From Clostridium ihumii AP5 (GTDB taxonomy: Bacteria > Bacillota > Clostridia > Clostridiales > Clostridiaceae), in contig NZ_CCAT010000062.1 of the NCBI RefSeq assembly GCF_000612845.1, positions 124,001 through 188,000 of the forward strand: a stretch of DNA of 64,000 nucleotides, given 5' to 3'. Position numbers and translations under genes: made by a program. This document shows, in pieces, positions 54,055-62,811 of this stretch; the first letter of the stretch is position 1, and each line of letters begins with the position of its first letter. The notes under the pieces are model-generated. The model saw nothing but the letters and a program-made list of their open reading frames with translations, searched no databases and was not told the origin of the DNA.

Positions 54055-55089
54055 ATGAAGATAGTATGTTCAATAGGCCCAAATGTAAAGACAACCAATG
54101 ATTTAGATAAGTTTATAGATGCAGGTATGGATTCTATGAGATTAAATTTTTCTCATGCAGATTATAATAAATTTAAAGAACTAATAGAGTATGGAAAAAA
54201 TTTTTCTAATATTGATATAATACAAGATTTGCAAGGAAATAAACTTAGGGTATCTCCATTATTTAAAGGAGAATTAAAAGTTAGAGAAAAGGAAGAAGTC
54301 TACTTTTGTAGTGAAAAATTTTATAAAGAAAACATTAGATTTTCTAATCAATATATATTTATACCAATTGCATTTGAAGGAGAATTTTCATGGATTACTA
54401 AATGTAAAAGTATACTTATGAAAGATGCAACAATGCAGTTTAAAGTTATAGGAAAATTAAAAGATAGAGAAGCCATAAAAGCAGAGGTTATTGTTGGTGG
54501 AATGATTAGGGGTGAAAAAGGTATTAATGCCCCAGATATGGATAGACAAGCTATGACTTTAACATTAAAGGATAAAAAAGACATAGAGTTTGGACTTCTA
54601 AATGGCGTAGATGTTATATGCTTATCTTATACAACTTGCAAAGATAATATAGATGAATTGAAAACGTATATAAAGAAGATAAAAAAGTATAACAAGCAAG
54701 TAAAAATTCCTAAAATTTGGGCAAAAGTTGAGTGTAGGGAAGCTATAGAAAACTTTGATGAAATTCTAAAAAGTGTAGATGGTATAATGCTTGGAAGAGG
54801 CGACTTAGTTTCAGAAATAGATATTACAGATATACCATATATACAAAATCAAATAATTAAAAAAATGAAATCAAAGAAAAAAGAATTAATAATAGCAACA
54901 TATGTTATGGATTCTATGAAGAGGTCAATAATACCTCAAATTTCAGAAGTAGATGATTTATACAACTTTATAGAAAATAAAGTGGATAGAGTAATGCTTG
55001 CAGGTGAAGTTGGTATAGGAAGAAACCCAATAGAAACTATAGAGGTTACTAAAAAAATTATTAATAAATATGGTCATAATGTATTCTAA
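54055..55089 (+). CDS. Pyruvate-kinase-like protein lacking the C-terminal domain
   Basis: About 344 residues against 470-590 for pyruvate kinases. It keeps the barrel and small B domain: IVCSIGPNVKTTNDL, MRLNFSHADY, IQDLQGNKLRVS (in place of DLKGPEIR), KIWAKVECREAIENFDEIL, DGIMLGRGDLVSEI, IIATYVMDSM and RVMLAGEVGIGRNPIE. The C-terminal regulatory domain is absent. Several catalytic loops are altered, so the substrate may differ. I chose the ATG at 54055 after TTAGGTGATAGA; the earlier GTG overlaps a TATAAT box. Confidence 0.85.
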   Translation: MKIVCSIGPNVKTTNDLDKFIDAGMDSMRLNFSHADYNKFKELIEYGKNFSNIDIIQDLQGNKLRVSPLFKGELKVREKEEVYFCSEKFYKENIRFSNQYIFIPIAFEGEFSWITKCKSILMKDATMQFKVIGKLKDREAIKAEVIVGGMIRGEKGINAPDMDRQAMTLTLKDKKDIEFGLLNGVDVICLSYTTCKDNIDELKTYIKKIKKYNKQVKIPKIWAKVECREAIENFDEILKSVDGIMLGRGDLVSEIDITDIPYIQNQIIKKMKSKKKELIIATYVMDSMKRSIIPQISEVDDLYNFIENKVDRVMLAGEVGIGRNPIETIEVTKKIINKYGHNVF

Positions 55090-55150
55090 TGAATAATAAA
55101 TATAAATTGATATTTATTAGAATTAAATATTAAAATTAGGGGGATATGAG

Positions 55151-55231
55151 ATGGTATTTGAAAAAATTAAAAACAATTATAAGTACAAATTAGAGCAATA
55201 TGAAGTGATTAATATAATATATATAAAATAA
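55151..55231 (+). CDS. Possible small protein or gene remnant (26 aa)
   Basis: MVFEKIKNNYKYKLEQYEVI and a few more residues, with a strong ribosome binding site (AGGGGGATATGAG). No match is recognised. It may be a true small protein or the start of a deleted gene. Confidence 0.35.
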   Translation: MVFEKIKNNYKYKLEQYEVINIIYIK

Positions 55232-55273
55232 AATTTTGTTAATTATATAATAAATATTAAGGTAGGTATGTAT

Positions 55274-56494
55274 ATGTATTGCTCAAAATGTGGGAAAGAA
55301 AATAAAAAAGAAAATTTATTTTGTACTCAATGTGGAAATAAACTTTTAACAGAGGAAACAAATAATAATGAACTAGAGAATGAAAATGAATTAAGAACTA
55401 ATACTTTAAGAAAGAAGAATAAAATATATAACAAAAAAAAGATTGTAATTATAGTTAGTACATTAATAATTATAATCAGTTTTGTATGTGGAATGGTTTA
55501 CGCTAACAATCCCATTATTTCATTTAAAAATAAAATTGAAAATAATAATTCCAAAGAGGCAAATAAAATTTTTGCAAGTAAGATTAAGGGAAATAAGAAA
55601 AATGAAAAAAAGGTTATGGACATATTAGATAGTAATTTTAAAGAGATTGAAAATTTATTTGAAAATGAAAAAATAACTTATGATGAAGCAGAAAAGAAAA
55701 TGGAAGTAATAAAAAATATAAATAATACAAATAGCATAAGTGTAAACAGTAATATTCCTGTAGCTAAAATTAGTAGGCTTAATAATTCAAGGCAGTCATT
55801 TAAAAGAGGAGAAGATTTTATTAAAAAAGGTGATATTCAGAATGGAATAAAAGAGTATAAAAATGTAATAAAAGATGATAAAAATTATGCAAAGGCACAA
55901 GAAGAAATAAAGAAATATATAGGACAATATAAACAAGATAGTTTAAAAAGATGTGAAGAATATTTAAATCAAGAAAATTATAAAGAGGCTATAAAAATAT
56001 TAACAGAGGCTAATGAAATAATAGGGAATGATTCTGAGTTAAATGACAAAATTAATTCATATAAAAAGATTGAGGAGGAAAAAGTTAAGGAAACATCAAA
56101 ACAAAATCAAGAATTAAGTGTAATTAATTGTTCAGTAGTGCCTGATTACTTTAAAATTGAAGATGAAGCAAAAATTATTTTTAAAAATAATACAAATAAA
56201 GTTGTTAAAAATTTTACAGTAGGTATATTAATGTATGATGTTAATGGTTATCCTCTTAATTCTGGTGTTCTTGCTGGTGAAAAACAATTATTTAAAGGAA
56301 AAGCTGAATTAGTGAATATACAACCAGGTGGTGAATTTGGTTATAATTCTTCATGGAATTTGCGTACAAATTATGGAACTATAAAAACTGTAATAGCATG
56401 TGTAAGAGATGTAGAATATTATGATGGAAGTAAGTGGAATAATGATTATTATACTTATTGGGAAAAAGAATATTTAGGAAAACAATTACAATAA
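55274..56494 (+). CDS. Zinc-ribbon membrane protein with C-terminal beta domain
   Basis: About 406 residues. Residues 1-25 are a zinc ribbon (MYCSKCGKENKKENLFCTQCG), an acidic-basic linker follows, and a membrane helix lies near 58-80 (IVIIVSTLIIIISFVCGMVYA). Outside it are helical repeats, including a TPR-like unit (RGEDFIKKGDIQNGIKEYKNVIKDDKNYAKAQEEIKKYI). The C-terminus (about 285-405) is an Ig-like beta domain with CSVVPDYFKIEDEAKIIFKNNTNKVVKNFTVGILMYDVNGYP, like FxLYD/DUF5780 domains. It has the ribbon inside and the beta domain outside, as in other firmicute envelope proteins. Confidence 0.82.
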   Translation: MYCSKCGKENKKENLFCTQCGNKLLTEETNNNELENENELRTNTLRKKNKIYNKKKIVIIVSTLIIIISFVCGMVYANNPIISFKNKIENNNSKEANKIFASKIKGNKKNEKKVMDILDSNFKEIENLFENEKITYDEAEKKMEVIKNINNTNSISVNSNIPVAKISRLNNSRQSFKRGEDFIKKGDIQNGIKEYKNVIKDDKNYAKAQEEIKKYIGQYKQDSLKRCEEYLNQENYKEAIKILTEANEIIGNDSELNDKINSYKKIEEEKVKETSKQNQELSVINCSVVPDYFKIEDEAKIIFKNNTNKVVKNFTVGILMYDVNGYPLNSGVLAGEKQLFKGKAELVNIQPGGEFGYNSSWNLRTNYGTIKTVIACVRDVEYYDGSKWNNDYYTYWEKEYLGKQLQ

Positions 56495-56559
56495 CATGTA
56501 TTATTAAATTTAAAAAAGATAGTATTATAATGAATGATTTTTACAAGAAATTAAATTTT

Positions 56560-56855
56560 TGAGAAGTATATTTATTGTAATGTTACTTTTATTAGTTTAT
56601 AAAAATAAATTTTGGAAATGATTAGGCGATTATGAATATATGAAAACTAAAAATTTATGGACTCCAATATTAATTCATATAACAAATAATTCTTTAGTCA
56701 GTATATTTAATGGTGGAGAAATGGATGGAGGAGCATTTACTATAGTATCTTTAATAATAAACATAATAATTTCACTTATTATGTTTGGACCATTTATTTT
56801 TTCTAAAGAATATAAAGAGAATAATCATACAGAAATAGGTACAACAAACTTATAA
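56560..56855 (+). pseudogene. C-terminal fragment of a CPBP-family membrane protease
   Basis: The frame 56640-56855 (KTKNLWTPILIHITNNSLV, then two hydrophobic stretches) equals the last third of a CPBP/CAAX-type intramembrane metalloprotease, including the conserved W-x-PILIH-x3-N motif. Motifs 1 and 2 (EE-x3-R, FxxxH) are missing. Upstream, a short hydrophobic frame (MLLLLVYKNKFWK) may be another piece. No ribosome binding site precedes it. Confidence 0.6.
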
Positions 56856-56858
56856 TAT

Positions 56859-56896
56859 AAAAACTTGCTAAAATGTTATTTTGGCAAGTTTTTTGT
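56859..56896 (+). terminator. Intrinsic terminator
   Basis: AAAACTTGC and GCAAGTTTT stem extended by AAAAT/ATTTT, followed by TTTT. Confidence 0.85.
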
Positions 56897-56920
56897 ATTA
56901 TGAAGTAAAATTTTTCATAT

Positions 56921-58408
56921 TTATTTATTATAAAGGATTTCTTCTACAGCAAGCTTACTTGATAGCAATACTATAGATATACCTGTACCTGGATGCACAG
57001 AGTTACCTACAAAGTATAGATTATTTACTGTAGGTGATTTAACATGAGGCCTAAAAAAATTAGTTTGAGAAAGAGTAGGGCTAAGACCAAAAGCAGTTCC
57101 ACCATAAGAATTAAATTTAATTAGTAAGTCATTAGGTGTTAAATAATTTTCATATAATATATTTTCTTTAATATCAGAAAGTCCATCTATTTTTGAAAGT
57201 TCATTAAATATCCTATTTCTCATTAATTTGATAGTTTTTTCATTCCATTTTATGTTTTTAAATAAAGTGTTAGGTACTCTAACCATAATATTTAAAGATT
57301 CCATATGTTCATTTGCCATAGAATTATCAATACTACTTGGGCAATATATGTACATTGAAGGATTTAAAGGAAGTTTTCCAATAAAAGCACATTCTAAATT
57401 TTTCTTGAAGTTTTCCCCAATATATAAATTATGAACTTTAAGAGAAGGATATTTTTTCTTAAGACCAATATACATTATAAATGTTGAACAAGAATATTTC
57501 ATATTGGATATTTTCTTCTCTGTATATTTACCTTTGGAATACCTATCTTTTATTAAGTTACTTACTGCATAAGGGAAATCTGCATCACATATTACTATAT
57601 CGGATTTTTGAAATCCTAAAGAAGTTTTAACTCCGATAGCTTTCTTATTTTGTATTACAATTTCATTAACCGTAGTATTTGTAATAATTTTTCCACCAAG
57701 CTCTACAATTAATTTTTCTAATGCTTTTACATAAGAATACATGCCGCCTTCAATATACCAAAGTCCATAAAGTTGACTTATAGTAGGTATAAGATTATAG
57801 ATGTTTGGACCTTCAAATGGTGAAATACCAACATAAAATGCTTGAAAGGCTAAAAGATTTCTTAGTTTTTCATTATTTATGTATTTTGAAATATAATCAT
57901 ATGCTGTAGAAAAGGTATTTATTTTAAGTATTTTTTGTAATGAGTTTAAATTTATAAAATCTTTTGTATTACTGAAAGAGTTTTTTAAAAAATTTGTATC
58001 AGCTATGATATATTTTTCATAAACCTTAGATAAAAATTTATAATATCCAATAGAATCATGTTTAGATATTCTTTCAAGGCTTTTAGTTAATTTAGGCATA
58101 TTATTAAATAGGTCAAAGTGACTACCATCACAATAAAAAGCTCTATAAAGTGGATCTAATCTTTTAAGTTTAAAATAATCAATATAGTTTTTACCAGCAA
58201 AACTAAAAACTTCTTTATATATTTCAGGAGTCATTAAAATAGATCCAGTTAAGTCGAATTTGAAGTTCTCAGTTTTAATAAAATTAAGTTTGCCTCCAAT
58301 TGTAGAGTTTTTTTCATATATAGTAACTTTATAGCCCTTACTTAAAAGTTTAGCAGCAGTTGCTAAACCACCTATACCAGCGCCCACAATTATTACAGAT
58401 TTAGTCAA
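56921..58408 (-). CDS. CrtI-family phytoene desaturase-like FAD oxidoreductase
   Basis: About 495 residues. The dinucleotide-binding motif is VIIVGAGIGGLATAAKLLSKGYKVTIYEKN, followed by GGKLNFIKTENFKFDLTGSILMTPEIY, LLAFQAFYVGISPFEGPNIYNLIP, IEGGMYSYVKALEKLIVELGGKI, and the C-terminal NLYFVGNSVHPGTGISIVLLSSKLAVEEI. This is the CrtI/CrtN layout, close to carotenoid desaturases. The frame extends to 58453, but AAAGGGTGTG upstream of a TTG at 58408 fits the family N-terminus. No phytoene synthase or crt cluster adjoins it. Confidence 0.88.
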   Translation of the reverse strand: MTKSVIIVGAGIGGLATAAKLLSKGYKVTIYEKNSTIGGKLNFIKTENFKFDLTGSILMTPEIYKEVFSFAGKNYIDYFKLKRLDPLYRAFYCDGSHFDLFNNMPKLTKSLERISKHDSIGYYKFLSKVYEKYIIADTNFLKNSFSNTKDFINLNSLQKILKINTFSTAYDYISKYINNEKLRNLLAFQAFYVGISPFEGPNIYNLIPTISQLYGLWYIEGGMYSYVKALEKLIVELGGKIITNTTVNEIVIQNKKAIGVKTSLGFQKSDIVICDADFPYAVSNLIKDRYSKGKYTEKKISNMKYSCSTFIMYIGLKKKYPSLKVHNLYIGENFKKNLECAFIGKLPLNPSMYIYCPSSIDNSMANEHMESLNIMVRVPNTLFKNIKWNEKTIKLMRNRIFNELSKIDGLSDIKENILYENYLTPNDLLIKFNSYGGTAFGLSPTLSQTNFFRPHVKSPTVNNLYFVGNSVHPGTGISIVLLSSKLAVEEILYNK

Positions 58409-58647
58409 TTCATAACACACCCTTTCATAAAGGTAAAAGATATCAAAAGTCATTAGTCATCTAATGATTATTTATTTTTTACTTTAAATCATAATTTATA
58501 CTTAAAATCTATAATAAAAACTTGTTTTAACATAAGATATTTTATAAATCTTAACGATTCATTACATTGTATATTAGACTTGCAAAAATAAAATTACCAT
58601 ACTCATTTCTACTTTTTTGTAGTTTAGATTTCAATCTTGTCAATTAT

Positions 58648-58793
58648 TATAGGAATCCAAGTTCAAATTTAAGTTATTCATGTTTCAGTTGAGAATTATA
58701 ATTAATTTAATTAAAAATGGAAAATTGAAAGTTGAATTGGTTTCAAACATGATAATAGAATAAACTATATAATACCATTTGAGATTAGAAGCC
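58648..58793 (+). repeat. MITE-like element, degenerate copy
   Basis: The left half (TATAGGAATCCAAGTTC, then AAGTTATTCATGTTTCAG) is nearly identical to the 44733 copy. The right half is recognisable (GGTTTCAAA, AATAAACTAT, ACCATTTGAGATTAGA) but the right terminus is lost. No nested block of the 44825-44993 kind, though an AAATTGAAAGTTGAATT relic stands at that place. Confidence 0.68.
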
Positions 58794-58816
58794 TAATGTA
58801 TATTAAATTTTTACTA

Positions 58817-58850
58817 AAAAAAGATGACTTTAATATATAAAATCATCTTA
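58817..58850 (-). terminator. Intrinsic terminator, minus strand
   Basis: AAGATGA and TCATCTT stem; on the minus strand it is followed by seven T residues, ending the gene at 58906-59415. Confidence 0.8.
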
Positions 58851-58905
58851 AAATGAACTATTAATTTAAAATTAATATATTTACAGCTAAAAAATAGGTT
58901 TAAAT

Positions 58906-59415
58906 TTAAGCTAATTTATTAAGCTTTTGTGTTAGGTGACAATTTATTTTTTCTTTATCATTGCTTTGTATATCAATATAAATGGTTTCTGTGTTAGTAT
59001 CAAAAATCTTATGCTTTGTCTTAACTGTCAAAGCTAAAGTATAATATTCAATAGTTTTAGAAAAGTATTTTTTAGATTTTTTATCACTCCACTCAAAATT
59101 ATCAATAGTTTCTATATCATAATTATTGCCGTTTATATAAATAACATTTTCGGTTATTCTATTTGTTGTATTTCTAATGAAAATGACAAATAGAGTTGAT
59201 AGTAATATAAGTTCTAAAGCAAAATCCGTTTTGGTAGGTGAATCTATATTTGTAATAATAATTAATAAGGCAAATATAGATAAAACAATAATATCAAAAG
59301 TTAACATTTTAAAGTTACACAGACCTTTGGATACATAGTTTTTAATATTTTTCGGCAGTGTAAATATTTCAAAAATTAGCAATGCAACAAATAGACCTAA
59401 TAATAAAATGTTCAA
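58906..59415 (-). CDS. Membrane protein of unknown function
   Basis: 169 residues. Membrane segments lie near residues 2-20, 37-59 and 66-84, then a soluble beta-rich domain: ITENVIYINGNNYDIETIDNFEWSDKKSKKYFSKTIEYYTLALTVKTKH. The segment order is that of small DUF5673-like proteins, an assignment I hold loosely. TTG start at 59415 with AAGGTGGTGTTCC upstream. Monocistronic. Confidence 0.72.
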   Translation of the reverse strand: MNILLLGLFVALLIFEIFTLPKNIKNYVSKGLCNFKMLTFDIIVLSIFALLIIITNIDSPTKTDFALELILLSTLFVIFIRNTTNRITENVIYINGNNYDIETIDNFEWSDKKSKKYFSKTIEYYTLALTVKTKHKIFDTNTETIYIDIQSNDKEKINCHLTQKLNKLA

Positions 59416-59547
59416 AAAGGAACACCACCTTATAAATTTTATATATTAACTATTATATTCAGAAAAGTAGTAAAATATATTTAGATAATAAAAAATTCAA
59501 ATTTTTACAATAAATACATTAATGTATTTATTAGGGAGGAAAGTTAA

Positions 59548-60384
59548 ATGAAGTTGATTGCACTTATAGAAAATAAATCTAATAATGATCTTATAGCAGA
59601 ACATGGATTAGCTGTGTATATTGAATATAATAAAAAGAAATATCTTTTAGACACAGGGTTATCTGACAACTTTGTTGAAAATGCTAAAAAGTTAGATATT
59701 GATTTAGAAAATGTAGATGTTGCAATTCTTTCACATAACCATTCAGATCATTCTGGGGGATATGATGGTTTTTTTAATATAAATAAGAAAGCTAATGTAT
59801 ATGTGAGAAATGAAGTGAAAAACAAATGTTATATAAAAATAGGACCAATTAAGAAATATATAGGTATTCCTGAAGGAATTTTAGATAAATATTCAAATAG
59901 GTTCATTTATATAGATGAAGATTATAAAATTGATGATGGTGTGTGGCTTATATCACATAAAACTGAGAATTTAGAATCAAGAGGTAAAAAAGCTCATATG
60001 TATCGTATGACTAAAAATGGATTAAAGCCAGATGATTTTAAGCATGAGCAAAGTCTAGTGTTTGAAACTAAAAATGGACTAATAGTTTTAAATAGTTGTT
60101 CTCATGGTGGTATAGATAATATTGTAAAAGAAGTAAAAAACACTTTTAAAGGGAAGAAAGTATTTGCAGTCATTGGTGGATTTCATTTAATGGGACTTAA
60201 GGGACCAAATTCTATGAATATTACAAAAGAAGAGGTAGAAGCATTAGGAAAGAGATTAATTGATTTAGGTGTAGAACATATATACACTTGTCATTGCACA
60301 GGCGATCCAGCTTATAAAATACTTAGAAGTACAGTAGGTGAAAAAGTACAATATTTTAGCACTGGAACTATTGTAGAATTTTAA
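59548..60384 (+). CDS. MBL-fold metallo-hydrolase
   Basis: 278 residues. The metal motif HxHxDH is LSHNHSDHSGGYDG, with further ligands in CSHGGIDNI, GGFHLMG and THCTGDPA-like YTCHCTGDPAYKIL. It belongs to the branch with beta-ribofuranosylaminobenzene 5'-phosphate synthase-like proteins, common in anaerobes. Substrate unknown. Start after GGGAGGAAAGTTAA. Transcribed alone. Confidence 0.92.
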   Translation: MKLIALIENKSNNDLIAEHGLAVYIEYNKKKYLLDTGLSDNFVENAKKLDIDLENVDVAILSHNHSDHSGGYDGFFNINKKANVYVRNEVKNKCYIKIGPIKKYIGIPEGILDKYSNRFIYIDEDYKIDDGVWLISHKTENLESRGKKAHMYRMTKNGLKPDDFKHEQSLVFETKNGLIVLNSCSHGGIDNIVKEVKNTFKGKKVFAVIGGFHLMGLKGPNSMNITKEEVEALGKRLIDLGVEHIYTCHCTGDPAYKILRSTVGEKVQYFSTGTIVEF

Positions 60385-60483
60385 AAAAGTATAAAGCTAT
60401 GTTATTTAACACTGCATTCTAGAATATGATAATTATAAAGAAGTAAAACTTAATTTTCAATAAAAATAGAATGGAGGTTTATT

Positions 60484-61098
60484 ATGAAGATTTTTCAAAT
60501 GAAATCAAAGCCACATGGAAATGAAAGGATAAAAGAATTTATTGATGAAAACTTCATATGCATTGGATGGCCTGGAATAGGAAATCTTAAAAATCAAAAT
60601 AAAGATGAAATACGAAATACATTACAAAATAAATATAAAATTTCAGGTTATAAGCTTGGAAATGCTTTAGGACAAGTTAATACATTTGTTAATACAATGA
60701 AAAAAGGTGATGTTGTATTAGTATCTGAAAAACAATGGGCATATATTGGAGTTATTGATGATTATATATACGAAGAACAGTTTGATAATGAAATAGATGC
60801 TATGTGTCATAGACGAAAGGTGAAATGGACAAATAAAGTTTTAATAAAAGATTTAAGTAATGATATTCAGAAGTTATTAAGCAATAGAAACACAATATGT
60901 CAATATAAAGATGTTGTAGAATCATATAATATAGATAAAGTTTTAGGAAAGAAATGTTTTATAATAAATGATAATATAGATAGACTTGATAATTTACTTT
61001 CAGAAGCAATAGCCATATTAGAAGAAGAGTTAAGGTCAGAAGATCCAGAGAGAAGACTTAAAGCAGCATCAGAACTTATACGTTTAAAAAATAATTAG
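60484..61098 (+). CDS. Mrr-N/EVE-like PUA-fold protein
   Basis: 204 residues. The N-terminal 130 residues resemble the PUA/EVE-like domain at the head of some Mrr-type restriction proteins: GNERIKEFIDENFICIGWPGIGNLKN, LGNALGQVNTFVNTMKKGDVVLVSEKQWAYIGVIDDYIY and RRKVKW. Such domains bind modified bases in DNA or RNA. The nuclease domain is absent; the C-terminus is a helical tail (ERRLKAASELIRLKNN). The next gene starts close to its stop, so they are an operon. A defence or modification-sensing role is inferred. Confidence 0.7.
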   Translation: MKIFQMKSKPHGNERIKEFIDENFICIGWPGIGNLKNQNKDEIRNTLQNKYKISGYKLGNALGQVNTFVNTMKKGDVVLVSEKQWAYIGVIDDYIYEEQFDNEIDAMCHRRKVKWTNKVLIKDLSNDIQKLLSNRNTICQYKDVVESYNIDKVLGKKCFIINDNIDRLDNLLSEAIAILEEELRSEDPERRLKAASELIRLKNN

Positions 61099-61118
61099 AA
61101 AAGGGTGTGTTGTTTATT

Positions 61119-61430
61119 ATGAATCCACAAGCAAATTTATTAAATAGTGCTGGAATATTAAGTTTAGTTGAAGATGAAGTAAAAAATTTTTTATTAAAAC
61201 ATAAAGGGCATGAATATTCATCAAGTGAAATTTATATTAATATGCCTCAATCTATAAAAACACAAATAGAAGGTATAGCAAAAAAATATACAGGTCCACT
61301 TAGTTCAGAAGCAGGATATATTGGAGTTGTAGCAGCTATGATAGCAAAAGATATTAAGAACAATATTTCACATAATAGTAAATGTTATTGTCATATTTTA
61401 AATAGATATGACGATGGTTTTAAAATTTAA
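61119..61430 (+). CDS. Hypothetical protein paired with the EVE-like gene
   Basis: About 103 residues, family not recognised. MNPQANLLNSAGILSLVEDEVKNFLLKHKGHEYSSSEIYINMP suggests a helix-turn-helix-like N-terminus, followed by a Gly/Ala helix (GYIGVVAAMIAKDIKNNI) and a short tail with CYCHILNRYDDG. AAAAGGGTG serves as the ribosome binding site; GTG at 61107 or TTG at 61110 are alternative starts. It lies some 20 bp after the EVE-like gene and is presumably its partner. Confidence 0.6.
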   Translation: MNPQANLLNSAGILSLVEDEVKNFLLKHKGHEYSSSEIYINMPQSIKTQIEGIAKKYTGPLSSEAGYIGVVAAMIAKDIKNNISHNSKCYCHILNRYDDGFKI

Positions 61431-61488
61431 TAATAGGTAATGGAATATAATTTGTGATGAAAAATATTCTAGAAACGATGTGATAGCT

Positions 61489-61695
61489 ATGAGAAAAATT
61501 TACAAAAAATGTCCTAAATGTAATTCAAGGAACATTATTAAGATATTATATGGAGAACCAACTTATGAACATTATTTAGAAAGTGAAAAAGGTAATCTTA
61601 TTCTAAAAGGATGTTGTATGCCAGCTGATATAGATATTCCCAAATATCATTGTAAAGATTGTGGATATGAATATAATACCAAAAGAAAGTATTAA
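61489..61695 (+). CDS. Small zinc-ribbon protein
   Basis: About 68 residues. Two CxxC knuckles, CPKCNSRN and CKDCGYEYN, frame a strand-rich middle (GNLILKGCCMPADIDIPKYH) with two further cysteines. It is probably a zinc-bound small protein. The ATG at 61489 lies after GATGTGATAGCT; a GTG three codons upstream is possible. Function unknown. Confidence 0.75.
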   Translation: MRKIYKKCPKCNSRNIIKILYGEPTYEHYLESEKGNLILKGCCMPADIDIPKYHCKDCGYEYNTKRKY

Positions 61696-61738
61696 TTATT
61701 TTATTGATTTAAAAGTTTTTAATATCAATAATAAGGGC

Positions 61739-61828
61739 ATGAAATGTGAAATATTAGAATTAATAAATAAACATGTTACAACGTCATTATATATAAATAA
61801 ACATATAGGAGAAAAAATTGAAGATTGA
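61739..61828 (+). CDS. Possible 29-aa small protein overlapping the WYL regulator start
   Basis: MKCEILELINKHVTTSLYIN onward, after AATAAGGGC. Its stop overlaps the first codons of the WYL regulator, which would couple their translation. It is not recognised and may be a remnant. Confidence 0.3.
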   Translation: MKCEILELINKHVTTSLYINKHIGEKIED

Positions 61829-62744
61829 AAGACAACTAAAAATTTTATTTTATATACTTAATAGAAATTGTGTAAGTGCAAATACGCTTGCTAAAGAATT
61901 TGGTGTATCAAGAAGGACCATTTTAAGAGATATAAATGATCTTACTTTAGCAGGTATTCCTATATATTCTGAAATTGGTTCTAAGGGTGGGTACTCTATA
62001 CAAAGTAATTATAAAATAAATGAAAAAATAATTGATGATGATAATTCAAAGTATATGTTATTAGCACTTAAGAGTTTAAAAGATATTTATGGTGATAAAA
62101 AAGTTAAAGAAACATATGAGAAGGTAAAACATATTTTAAAAGACTCTAGTGTAGAAAATATGCTAGAAATTGACCTTTCAGTTATTAATGAAAATGATTA
62201 TGTTGTAGAAATTATAGATACACTTAAAAACTCAATACAGAACAACTTTGCTATAACTTTTAATTATACTAATTCTCAAAATAAATCAAGTAAAGTTGAA
62301 GCAGATGTTTTGCATGTTTTTTATAGGTGGTATTCATGGTATGTATTTGCTTATAATCGTGACAATAAAAATTTTTGTATGTATAAAATTGTTCGTATAA
62401 GAAACCTAACAGTTACTAATGAAAAGTGGTTAAGAAAATATAACATTCAATACGAATTAGAAAAATATGAAACAGAGCGAAATGATAGAAATATAAGTGT
62501 TTGCATAGAATATGAGAAAGATATGAAGACTTTAGTAGAAGAATATTTTCCAAATGCAACAACTATGGAATTTAATAATGTAATTACTAGTGAATTTAGT
62601 ATGAAAGGAAATGACTTTATGCTATTTTCTATTATACTTGGATTTGGTGATAAAATAAAAGTACTATCACCACCTTCTTTTGCACTTAAAATTCAGAAAC
62701 ATCTTGAAAAAACATTAAGAGTTTATAAAAACAGTGACAAATAG
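61818..62744 (+). CDS. HTH/WYL-domain transcriptional regulator
   Basis: 308 residues. The N-terminal winged helix is RQLKILFYILNRNCVSANTLAKEFGVSRRTILRDINDLTLAGIPIYSEIGSKGGYSI (HTH_11). The WYL domain (about residues 140-230) shows ITFNYTNSQNKSSKVEADVLHVFYRWYSWYVFAYNRDNKNFCMYKIVRI. A WCX-like C-terminal extension follows. TTG start after AGGAGAAAAA. WYL proteins sense nucleotides or nucleic acids or other ligands. The DJ-1/PfpI gene lies 68 bp downstream beyond a terminator and is a likely target. Confidence 0.92.
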   Translation: MKIERQLKILFYILNRNCVSANTLAKEFGVSRRTILRDINDLTLAGIPIYSEIGSKGGYSIQSNYKINEKIIDDDNSKYMLLALKSLKDIYGDKKVKETYEKVKHILKDSSVENMLEIDLSVINENDYVVEIIDTLKNSIQNNFAITFNYTNSQNKSSKVEADVLHVFYRWYSWYVFAYNRDNKNFCMYKIVRIRNLTVTNEKWLRKYNIQYELEKYETERNDRNISVCIEYEKDMKTLVEEYFPNATTMEFNNVITSEFSMKGNDFMLFSIILGFGDKIKVLSPPSFALKIQKHLEKTLRVYKNSDK

Positions 62745-62760
62745 ATGTCACTGTTTTTTC
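62727..62760 (+). terminator. Intrinsic terminator
   Basis: AACAGTGACA and TGTCACTGTT stem with T tract, at the end of the WYL regulator gene. Confidence 0.92.
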
Positions 62761-62811
62761 TATATAATATTTTTGTTAAGAAAATTTATATAAAAGAAGG
62801 GAAGTAATTAA

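Larger units (their letters stand above)
58454..58905. other. Intergenic region with repeat copies
   Basis: About 450 bp. It contains the MITE-like copy at 58648-58793, a terminator for the minus-strand gene (58817-58850) and a segment (about 58865-58905) resembling the right part of the 1838-2013 element. No gene is supported. Confidence 0.6.
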
